Assembly: GCA_045638265.1 (NCBI GenBank)
Contig: JAZUBA010000048.1
Location: forward strand, 1 to 62,675
Length of the DNA stretch: 62,675 nucleotides
Direction: 5' to 3'
DNA from: RGIG4140 sp045638265
GTDB taxonomy: Bacteria; Pseudomonadota; Alphaproteobacteria; CAAHEQ01; UBA3637
Shown here: piece by piece, positions 46,139-53,232 of the stretch
Layout: each line of letters starts with the position of its first letter
Numbering within the stretch: position 1 is the first letter of the stretch
The notes under the pieces: model-generated
Told to the model about the DNA's origin: nothing
Databases searched by the model: none
The model's input: the letters and a program-made list of their open reading frames with translations, nothing else
Made by a program: the position numbers and the translations under genes

Positions 46139-46579
46139 ATGAAAAAAATTAAACTTTTCACAGATGGTGCATGTTCAGGCAACCCCGGAAACGGTGGTTG
46201 GGGATATTTATTACAATATAAAAATGTCCAAAAAGAAAATTTTGGCGGTTTACCTCAAACAACCAATAACCAAATGGAATTAACCGCTGTTATTGAAGGA
46301 TTGAAAGCACTGAAAGAATCTTGTATTATTGATTTATACACAGACAGCAAATATGTACTGGAAGGTGCCACAAAATGGCTTGTCGGATGGAAAAATAAAA
46401 ACTGGAAAAAAGCTGATAATAAACCTGTTTTAAATCAAGAACTATGGCAAACTTTAGATTCTTTAATGCAAAATCATCAAATTACATGGCACTGGGTAAA
46501 AGGTCATGCCGGTCATCCTGAAAACGAACGAGTTGATGCACTTGCTTGCCAAGGTCGTGATTTATTTACCGAAAAATAA
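46139..46579 (+). CDS. rnhA: Ribonuclease HI
   Basis: Degrades RNA in RNA-DNA hybrids. 146 residues with the full DEDD set: LFTDGACSGNPGNGGWG, QMELTAVIEGL, LYTDSKYVLEG and ERVDALACQG, plus the basic WKNKNWKKADNKPVLNQELW handle. No clear SD, and no strong promoter seen between the ptsN terminator and the start. Confidence 0.96.
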   Translation: MKKIKLFTDGACSGNPGNGGWGYLLQYKNVQKENFGGLPQTTNNQMELTAVIEGLKALKESCIIDLYTDSKYVLEGATKWLVGWKNKNWKKADNKPVLNQELWQTLDSLMQNHQITWHWVKGHAGHPENERVDALACQGRDLFTEK

Positions 46580-46583
46580 TCAT

Positions 46584-48494
46584 TTATTTTGCTTGAATAC
46601 CTATTTCAGACAAATAATGATACCAATCTTCTGTCTGAAAATAATGATTTTCAATACGCATACCTTCTGTACGATTTGGTGATGCTAACAAATAAAAAGA
46701 CACCCCTTGAGGAATATCATATTTTTGTAAAAACAATCGTCCTTCCGGTGAATCTTGTTTTACCGACATTAATACCATTTTATCTTCTTGCACAAGCGTA
46801 CGAATTGGATCAAACCATAATGTACTCACCTGATTTAAAACACAAGTTAAACAAGCCTTATTTTCAACAGTTACAAAAACATTTTTACCAGATTGGATTG
46901 CTTCATCAAATTGCTTTTCGGTATACGATGAAACAGGTGAATAAAAAGAAACAAATAACAAACCTGAAATCCAAAACAACAAAATAAACAACGGCAATCT
47001 CATTATTTTTAAAATTGGTTTTTGCGCTGTTTCTAAGGCATTAAAAAATTGAGGAACATTTTTTAATGCTGTAAAAGGAAGCAAACAGGAACCAACCCAC
47101 AAAGTGCTCCATAAAACAGCTGAAATTTGGTTTTTAGGAAATGTTAAAATGGTATCGTACAAAAACGGATACGGCATGATAAGCAAATACAATGGTAATC
47201 TATTTATGCTAACCAATGGCGTATAAATCAGATAAATAAGTAACAATATTTGCAAACACAAAACAGGAACTGATTTCAAAAATGATACAACCGGTATTTG
47301 ACAATATAAAATAACACTTAATACAACGATAAAAACAAAAGCAATAAATTTAATTCTTTTAATTTTAAGAATTAAATCGTCTTTATTTTTAACCCTCAAA
47401 GACCAAAACATCAAATAAAAAGGAGAAAAGAATAAGAAAAGAAAAATATTTTTAAATCCTGTTTTCCAAGAAAAAAACACTAAATCCTGAACAAAAGGTT
47501 TATCATCAGCTTTTATTGTTGTTTCAAACCAGCCTAAAGACGATAATAGTTTAAAAGAAATTACTTCTGCAGGCGGTATATCTTGCAACGGTTTAAACAA
47601 AACAATAACTCGTTGTCCTTGTATTGATTCTTTAATAAGTGTATAATCCCATTCATTAGAAATCTGAAATTTAAATCCATCTATTTTTTCAGGATAATCT
47701 ACAACTAATTGATATACATTTTGCGTGTTTTTATGTAAAGAAACTTTTATATCATCAGGCAATTCAAATGTTGATTGTGCCAACTCATTCATAATAGCAG
47801 CACAAACATCCGTTGAATATCCTTTTCCCGATTCAACCGTTAATATATAAGGTTTTGTTTGTGTTTGACAATTATTTTCCTGACAAGCTGTTAAAGAAAT
47901 TTCTTTTTCCAAATAAAATGGTTGGCTGATATCTTTTAAATGATAAATCATTGGAAACATAACTTGTTCTTGATAAAAATCGGTTCTTTTTTGTTGCCAA
48001 CGTATTGGATAAAATATTTTTTCTGAAAACCACAAATCTGATTGTGTTGGCAAAATAGTCGGTTTTTTCAACTGCCAACCATTATTTATATCTACTTGTA
48101 AAGCTGTTACCAAAACCGGCTTGTTGCCTATATTTCCCTGACAAGAAATAAGTCTGGCTTGTCCAAAATCAAATGTTTGATATACCCCCAACCCTTTTGT
48201 TCCTGTCAAAAAACCGGCATCTTTGGAGGCTAATGTCAACAAAGTATACACATTACGACTATCTGGTTTATCAATAAAAGAAATATCTTCCGGTTTTTGT
48301 ACCATCGCTTGTTGTATTTTTTGATTCGTATCTTGTTGTAATTCAATTATCTTTTGAAAAACCGAATCACCAACCGGTTCTGTTGTGTTAATCTGAATTT
48401 TATCTGATTGTTCAGATAAATCTTGTGCATTGACATTAAATACACTTACACAAACAACAAAAAAAACAAAAAAAATATAAAAAAAGTGTTTCAT
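46584..48494 (-). CDS. DsbD/ScsB-like membrane thiol-disulfide protein
   Basis: 636 residues. Signal peptide (MKHFFYIFFVFFVVCVSVFNVNAQ), then a periplasmic beta-rich domain (to about 345) resembling the DsbD alpha/DsbC-like domain with SLTACQENNCQTQTKPY, then about eight hydrophobic segments (350-530), then a C-terminal thioredoxin-like domain with active-site motif KACLTCVLNQ. This is the DsbD layout, moving electrons from the cytoplasm to periplasmic thiols. The membrane part is divergent, and I cannot identify the conserved redox cysteine pair with certainty. Convergent with rnhA (4-base gap). It has no SD and a -10 box 6 bases before the ATG. Confidence 0.7.
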   Translation of the reverse strand: MKHFFYIFFVFFVVCVSVFNVNAQDLSEQSDKIQINTTEPVGDSVFQKIIELQQDTNQKIQQAMVQKPEDISFIDKPDSRNVYTLLTLASKDAGFLTGTKGLGVYQTFDFGQARLISCQGNIGNKPVLVTALQVDINNGWQLKKPTILPTQSDLWFSEKIFYPIRWQQKRTDFYQEQVMFPMIYHLKDISQPFYLEKEISLTACQENNCQTQTKPYILTVESGKGYSTDVCAAIMNELAQSTFELPDDIKVSLHKNTQNVYQLVVDYPEKIDGFKFQISNEWDYTLIKESIQGQRVIVLFKPLQDIPPAEVISFKLLSSLGWFETTIKADDKPFVQDLVFFSWKTGFKNIFLFLFFSPFYLMFWSLRVKNKDDLILKIKRIKFIAFVFIVVLSVILYCQIPVVSFLKSVPVLCLQILLLIYLIYTPLVSINRLPLYLLIMPYPFLYDTILTFPKNQISAVLWSTLWVGSCLLPFTALKNVPQFFNALETAQKPILKIMRLPLFILLFWISGLLFVSFYSPVSSYTEKQFDEAIQSGKNVFVTVENKACLTCVLNQVSTLWFDPIRTLVQEDKMVLMSVKQDSPEGRLFLQKYDIPQGVSFYLLASPNRTEGMRIENHYFQTEDWYHYLSEIGIQAK

Positions 48495-48500
48495 ACAATG

Positions 48501-48509
48501 AATATAGCA
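48501..48509 (-). promoter_or_regulatory. Extended -10 promoter of the DsbD-like gene, leaderless
   Basis: Minus strand TGC followed by TATATT, 6 bases before the ATG, so +1 would coincide with the start codon. No good -35 box. Confidence 0.45.
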
Positions 48510-48522
48510 AAAAAAAACTTGA

Positions 48523-48552
48523 TTGTCTTGTAAAAAATGTGTACACTATAAT
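48523..48552 (+). promoter_or_regulatory. Promoter of infC
   Basis: TTGTCT, 18-bp spacer, perfect TATAAT, giving a leader of about 25 nt to the AUU start. Confidence 0.6.
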
Positions 48553-48583
48553 ATATTTTATCAATTTTTTAATGGAGGACATT

Positions 48584-49138
48584 ATTAAACCGAATAATTC
48601 AAATGCTTATGGAAACGAATCTTCCACAGGAAAATCCGCTTTTCGTATGAATGAGCAAATCACTAATCCGCAAGTACGATTAATTTTAGCGAATGGTGAA
48701 AATGTAGGTATTATTTCAATCAAAGAAGCTTTAATCAAAGCACAGGAAGAGGGTTTGGACTTAATTGAAATTGCACCAAACGCAGAATTTCCTGTTTGTA
48801 AGATATTAGACGCCGGCAAATATCGTTATGAAATGCAAAAACGCAAAGCCGAAGCAAAGAAAAAACAAAAAGTCGTTGAAATTAAAGAAATTAAATTTAC
48901 ACCTAATATCGGTGATAATGATTACTCTATTAAAATGCGTGCTGCAAAACGCTTTTTAGAAAGTGGTAACAAAGTTAAATTTACATTACGTTTTCGTGGC
49001 CGTGAAATGTCTTATGTTGATTCGGGGTCAGAAGTGTTAAAAAGAGCCAAATCTGATTTAGAAGGAATTGCAAAAGTAGAACAAGAAGCTAAATTAGAAG
49101 GTCGCCAAATGGGTATGTTGGTTGCTCCGATTAAATAA
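48584..49138 (+). CDS. infC: Translation initiation factor IF-3, AUU start
   Basis: Prevents premature subunit joining and proofreads start-codon choice. 184 residues: N-domain (RMNEQITNPQVRLILANGENVGIISIKEAL), linker (YRYEMQKRKAEAKKKQK) and C-domain (IKFTPNIGDNDYSIKMRAAKRFLESGNKVKFTLRFRGREM). Start is taken as ATT at 48584: GGAGG lies 5 bases upstream and ATTAAA matches the E. coli infC start. The in-frame ATG at 48572 overlaps the SD and is not usable with it. A rare AUU start is the basis of IF3 self-repression in E. coli. The rpmI-rplT genes that usually follow are absent here. Confidence 0.93.
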   Translation: MKPNNSNAYGNESSTGKSAFRMNEQITNPQVRLILANGENVGIISIKEALIKAQEEGLDLIEIAPNAEFPVCKILDAGKYRYEMQKRKAEAKKKQKVVEIKEIKFTPNIGDNDYSIKMRAAKRFLESGNKVKFTLRFRGREMSYVDSGSEVLKRAKSDLEGIAKVEQEAKLEGRQMGMLVAPIK

Positions 49139-49156
49139 TTTTTATATCTATTATAT

Positions 49157-49188
49157 AAAACGGCACAAAATTTGTGCCGTTTTTTTAT
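49157..49188 (+). terminator. Terminator of infC
   Basis: AACGGCACAAA / TTTGTGCCGTT inverted repeat followed by 7 Ts. Confidence 0.9.
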
Positions 49189-49208
49189 TAAAAACAAAAA
49201 CCATCCTT

Positions 49209-49787
49209 CTACTTAAACCGTGTCAAAACAATAATATCTTGAACATTTACCGTATTTTTAATAACAGCAATAACCGAATCCAATTCAGCTTGATTTTCTG
49301 AAATACCCATTAAATAAACAACACCGTTTTCCATTGTAATTTTATAATTAACCGAAGACACACCTTTTGTAATAGATAAATGGTATCTTATTTTTGCCGA
49401 TACAACAGCATCTTCATTAACAACATCTAGTGACGGCGGATTATCTAAACGAATATAATTATATACTTTTTTTACTCCTTCTGTCTGCCATACAACACGC
49501 AAAACATCATCAATATAATTTTCAGACGGCAAAGCTCCATTTAATAAAACAGTCCCCTCAAACACTGTCAACTCAATATCCACAGCATAACTCAGTTTTT
49601 GCTGTGTCAAATTATTACGAATCGCCAAATTTAATTTGGTATCCGAATAATCATCACTTAACGATCTATCATCCATCACAATAGAGGCTACTTTATGCGT
49701 TGAAGAATAAATAGTTCCAATATACTGACAACCTGTTAATTGGATACAAATTAACGATATTAAAAATAAAAAACGAAAGTTTAACAT
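49209..49787 (-). CDS. dolP: Dual-BON-domain outer-membrane lipoprotein, DolP-like
   Basis: 192 residues with a lipoprotein signal peptide (lipobox LTGC, Cys20) and two BON domains (about 50-118 and 125-192; the second has ENGVVYLMGISENQAELDSVIAVIKNT). Length, domain count and the neighbouring yraN match E. coli DolP (YraP), an outer-membrane lipoprotein supporting envelope integrity. Starts one base from the yraN stop, last gene of rsmI-yraN-dolP. Confidence 0.88.
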   Translation of the reverse strand: MLNFRFLFLISLICIQLTGCQYIGTIYSSTHKVASIVMDDRSLSDDYSDTKLNLAIRNNLTQQKLSYAVDIELTVFEGTVLLNGALPSENYIDDVLRVVWQTEGVKKVYNYIRLDNPPSLDVVNEDAVVSAKIRYHLSITKGVSSVNYKITMENGVVYLMGISENQAELDSVIAVIKNTVNVQDIIVLTRFK

Positions 49788-50159
49788 TTATAACACTCTC
49801 CATGCATTTTGAATATGACGTGGTAAAAAATGATATTGACTAAACAAAATCGCATCAAAACGCATTTGATATTTTGCATATTTAGTATGTTTTTGTAAAA
49901 AAACGGCGGAGGATTTAACAACACGCATTTGATTACGAATGGTAATAGCTTCTGCTGCTGCACCGTATGTTCGTCTTTTTTTAACTTCAAAAAAAATAAT
50001 AGTTTTTCCCTTAGTCATAATTAAATCTATTTCTCCGGCACCCGTTCCTCTTTTTACGATAAAATTACGGGCAACCAAATGATATCCCTTTAATCTCAAA
50101 TACCAAATTGCCAATGTTTCGGCAAAATGACCAATAGCGTAATTTGTTTTTTCTGTCAT
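49788..50159 (-). CDS. yraN: UPF0102 protein YraN
   Basis: 123-residue member of the YraN family with an endonuclease-like fold: GHFAETLAIWYLRLKGYHLVARNF, then GEIDLIMTKGKTIIFFEVKKR carrying the conserved Glu, Asp and E-x-K residues. Function unproven. Overlaps the rsmI stop by 4 bases (ATGA), so coupled. Confidence 0.93.
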   Translation of the reverse strand: MTEKTNYAIGHFAETLAIWYLRLKGYHLVARNFIVKRGTGAGEIDLIMTKGKTIIFFEVKKRRTYGAAAEAITIRNQMRVVKSSAVFLQKHTKYAKYQMRFDAILFSQYHFLPRHIQNAWRVL

Positions 50160-50977
50160 TCTGTCAGTTCCAATACCCGCTTGTATATTTCTTTTTTCGG
50201 TAAATTCGTAATACCGACAACAATACTCACTGTATCACGAACAGAATATTGTTCTAATGTTTGACGAATTAATGCATCAACATCTGTTGTATCAATTGTT
50301 TGTGTATCAGTCATACGATCAATCACAATAACAATCTCTCCTTTCGGCAAACCGTTTTCTTCATAATAAGCAATTAAATTTTCAACAAAATCCCGCTTAA
50401 CTTCTTCAAATTTTTTTGTTATTTCCCGTACAACAGCTATCTCCCTGTTTCCTAAAACAGTTAAAATATCCTGCAAAGAATCAGCCAGTCTATTAGCGGT
50501 TTCATAAACAATTAACGTTGCCGATACATCTTTATATTTCATAAAAAATTGTTTGCGTGCTGCTTGTTTCGGCGGAACAAATCCTGCGAATAAAAATGTA
50601 TCACTTGGTAATCCGGACAGTTGCAAAGCAGATAATACAGCATTTGCACCTGGTACTGTTGTTACAGAAATGTTATTTTGTTGACATTCACGAACCAATT
50701 TATAACCCGGATCAGAAATTAAGGGTGTACCAGCATCTGAAACCAGTGCAACATTCACCCCTTTTTTTAATTTCTCAATTAATTTCGATCTGACTGAATC
50801 GGCATTATGCTCATGATACGGGGTTGTTGCTTTTACCTGAATACCTAACAATGTAAACAATTGTTTGCTTGTCCGAGTATCTTCACAAGCAACTAAATCC
50901 ACATATTCCAACGTTTGACGCGCCCGTTCGGAAAAATCTCCTAAATTACCAATAGGGGTAGAAACCAAATATAACAT
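50156..50977 (-). CDS. rsmI: 16S rRNA (cytidine(1402)-2'-O)-methyltransferase
   Basis: Tetrapyrrole-methylase-fold enzyme that 2'-O-methylates C1402 of 16S rRNA. 273 residues with LYLVSTPIGNLGDFSERARQTL at the start, EDTRTSKQLF, VSDAGTPLISDPG and VPGANAVLSALQLSGL. Start has GGAG upstream. First gene of rsmI-yraN-dolP, divergent from the LpoA-like gene as in E. coli (yraL/yraM). Confidence 0.96.
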   Translation of the reverse strand: MLYLVSTPIGNLGDFSERARQTLEYVDLVACEDTRTSKQLFTLLGIQVKATTPYHEHNADSVRSKLIEKLKKGVNVALVSDAGTPLISDPGYKLVRECQQNNISVTTVPGANAVLSALQLSGLPSDTFLFAGFVPPKQAARKQFFMKYKDVSATLIVYETANRLADSLQDILTVLGNREIAVVREITKKFEEVKRDFVENLIAYYEENGLPKGEIVIVIDRMTDTQTIDTTDVDALIRQTLEQYSVRDTVSIVVGITNLPKKEIYKRVLELTE

Positions 50978-51010
50978 TAAAAAAACTCCATATAAATAAT
51001 CGGATAAGAC

Positions 51011-51039
51011 TTGAAATTTTGATTAAAATCCAGTATATC
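51011..51039 (+). promoter_or_regulatory. Promoter of the LpoA-like gene
   Basis: TTGAAA, 17-bp spacer, TATATC, 34 bases before the ATG. Confidence 0.5.
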
Positions 51040-51073
51040 AGGAAAAAAGACAGATGAAAAGGATAAAAACGAT

Positions 51074-52261
51074 ATGAAACATAAAATTATTTTAGCAACA
51101 CTCTTATTTTGTTTAGCTGGTTGCTCTCAACGTATTGAAATTCCGGCATCAAAGCGTGATTTTTCACAAATTACACAAGAAACAATACAAGTACCAAAAA
51201 CAAAAACTGCCGTATTATTACCATTGAGCGGGCAAACCTCTTTTGTCGGTGAAAATTTTCAAAATGCCGCCTTAATTGCTGGTTTAGAACGTCCCACCGA
51301 AACAACAGAAGTATTATTTTATGATACAAAAGGGACACAAGCAGGCACCATAGAAGCTTATCGACAAGCGATTAACGAATCACCGGATATTTTTGTTGGT
51401 CCTGTTTTTGCATCAGAAGTTATCGCTCTTCGGCAAGAAGACCCCTCAAAACCCGTTTTATCATTTACATCCGATTCTTCTGTTTTAGGAAATGGTGTCT
51501 ATTCATTAGCATTACTCATTCCACAACAAATAGAACGAATTGTCGACTATGCTTGCTCTAACGGACAATACAGATTTGCACTAATCGGACCAAATGATAA
51601 AACAGGTGACATTATATTCAAATCTTTTGAAAAGGCGATAGAAAATTGTCCAACGATGCAAATCGTAGCTCAATCTTTTTATGACCCAAACACAACCGAT
51701 TTAACAACACCTGTGGCAAAAATTGCACCACCACTCATTGATGCCCGCAAAAAAGATTTAACGGAAAAAGAAAAAGAATTATTAAAAAATCCATCAGCTG
51801 AACGTTTATCATTTGATGCCTTATTTGTTTTTGAACAAGGTGTTAAATTAGAACAATTAATTTCCATTTTATATTATTACGACGTTACACCTCAAATTGT
51901 ACCATTCTACGGACTAGCTACTTTACGACAAGCAAACAATGAACAATTAGTCGGGGCTTATTTTGCCGATATGCCACAAGGACGCAATATTGCATTTAAG
52001 CAAAAATATAAAGACGCCTTTGAAAAAGAACCTTTACCGATTGCTTCTTTCGGATATGATGCCATCGCATTGATTTCATTTTTATCACAACAACAAGCAC
52101 TCAATGAATTTATGTTGACGGATACAACCGGTTACCAAGGAATCAACGGGCGTTTTCGTTTAAACACAGACGGAACAAATGATAGATTATTGGAAATGTT
52201 CCAAATTCAATCTAAAAACATATCAGTTCCAATAGAATCAGCACCAATGGATTTTAGATAA
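51074..52261 (+). CDS. LpoA-like penicillin-binding protein activator
   Basis: 395-residue lipoprotein (signal peptide with lipobox LAGC, Cys17) with a periplasmic-binding-protein type I fold: VLLPLSGQTSFVGENFQNAALIAGL, then DIFVGPVFASEVIALRQ and GYDAIALISFL. It lacks the N-terminal TPR domain of E. coli LpoA, matching the short LpoA/YraM-type protein of alphaproteobacteria. Likely anchors in the outer membrane and activates a class A PBP; this follows from the fold plus the rsmI-yraN-dolP neighbourhood. Confidence 0.83.
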   Translation: MKHKIILATLLFCLAGCSQRIEIPASKRDFSQITQETIQVPKTKTAVLLPLSGQTSFVGENFQNAALIAGLERPTETTEVLFYDTKGTQAGTIEAYRQAINESPDIFVGPVFASEVIALRQEDPSKPVLSFTSDSSVLGNGVYSLALLIPQQIERIVDYACSNGQYRFALIGPNDKTGDIIFKSFEKAIENCPTMQIVAQSFYDPNTTDLTTPVAKIAPPLIDARKKDLTEKEKELLKNPSAERLSFDALFVFEQGVKLEQLISILYYYDVTPQIVPFYGLATLRQANNEQLVGAYFADMPQGRNIAFKQKYKDAFEKEPLPIASFGYDAIALISFLSQQQALNEFMLTDTTGYQGINGRFRLNTDGTNDRLLEMFQIQSKNISVPIESAPMDFR

Positions 52262-52288
52262 AAAAAAGAGGGTTTTCCCTCTTTTTTT
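52262..52288 (+). terminator. Bidirectional terminator
   Basis: AAAGAGGG / CCCTCTTT with TTTT loop and A/T runs on both sides; serves the LpoA-like gene and, on the minus strand, rlmB. Confidence 0.9.
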
Positions 52289-52299
52289 AATAAAAACAG

Positions 52300-53085
52300 T
52301 TATGCTTTTACAACATACTGCCGATTCCATTCATACAAGGTAATAGCACATGCATTGGAAACATTTAAACTTTCTACTGAGGGGTTCATAGGCAACTTAA
52401 CTGTATCGTCACAATTTTGAGCTGTCAAGCGACGCAATCCTGAACCCTCGGAACCCATAACCACAACACATTTACTCGGTAATTTTGTTTCATAAATGGT
52501 ATGAGAGGCATAACCATCTAAACCAATACACCAAAAACCATTTTTCTTTAATAATTCCATAGCTCTGGATAAATTAGAAACACGAACATACGGAACTAAC
52601 TCTAATGCACCACTGGCCGATTTTGCCAAAACACCCGTTTCCATTGGTGTCCCTGATTCCGGCACAATAACTGCTGATGCATTAAATGCCGCAGATGATC
52701 TTAAAATAGCCCCAATATTATGCGGATCAGTTACCTGATCTAAAATAACAACCAATGCTTGTTTTTGATGAATCGTTTCATTTATCAAATCTTCGATGGT
52801 ATTATTTTGCAAAGGACTACACCGTGCTACAAAACCCTGATGAACAGCGTCTTTTCCAACCAAGCTATCCAATTCATCCTTTGAACACCAATGAACAGGT
52901 ATATTATTTGGTATTTTAAAATTTTCAACTGCTGTTTTAACTAAAAACAATTCTTTAATTTTGCGTTTTGGATTTTCTAATGCCAATGTTACCGGATGTC
53001 GCCCATATAATAAAATATCTTCTTTTGACTTTGAATATGAATGCGATTGTTTTTCATTTTTTTTGTAATTTTTCTGTTGTTTCAT
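52300..53085 (-). CDS. rlmB: TrmH/SpoU family rRNA 2'-O-methyltransferase (RlmB-like)
   Basis: SPOUT methyltransferase, probably for Gm2251 of 23S rRNA. 261 residues from the ATG at 53085 (GAGAGGG upstream). SPOUT motifs: LDQVTDPHNIGAILRSSAAF, VVVMGSEGSGLRRLT and ESLNVSNACAITLYEW; an N-terminal substrate-binding domain (YGRHPVTLALENPKRKIKELF) is present, with a basic N-terminal tail. RlmB is the likeliest paralogue, though the exact target cannot be proven. Confidence 0.88.
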   Translation of the reverse strand: MKQQKNYKKNEKQSHSYSKSKEDILLYGRHPVTLALENPKRKIKELFLVKTAVENFKIPNNIPVHWCSKDELDSLVGKDAVHQGFVARCSPLQNNTIEDLINETIHQKQALVVILDQVTDPHNIGAILRSSAAFNASAVIVPESGTPMETGVLAKSASGALELVPYVRVSNLSRAMELLKKNGFWCIGLDGYASHTIYETKLPSKCVVVMGSEGSGLRRLTAQNCDDTVKLPMNPSVESLNVSNACAITLYEWNRQYVVKA

Positions 53086-53113
53086 AATACCCTCTCTTGA
53101 TTTATTTTCAAAT

Positions 53114-53142
53114 AAAATAGCGTTTTTTATTAAAATTGTCAA
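53114..53142 (-). promoter_or_regulatory. Promoter of rlmB
   Basis: Minus strand perfect TTGACA, 17-bp spacer, TATTTT. Confidence 0.65.
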
Positions 53143-53170
53143 AATAATTGTGTTGTTTGGACAATTTTAG

Positions 53171-53199
53171 TTGTACTTTTGGATAAAATCATATATAAT
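53171..53199 (+). promoter_or_regulatory. Promoter of the S8 autotransporter
   Basis: TTGTAC, 17-bp spacer, perfect TATAAT, 34 bases before the ATG. Confidence 0.6.
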
Positions 53200-53232
53200 A
53201 TAAATAATTTATTAATAATAAATGGGTGAATT

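Noticed and set aside
46589..46987. 132-codon plus-strand ORF opposite the DsbD-like gene
   Set aside because: Shadow of the minus-strand gene; no domain, low-complexity composition.
48539..48583. Longer infC starting at ATG 48539 or 48572
   Set aside because: 48539 is upstream of the -10 box; 48572 overlaps the SD and has none of its own.
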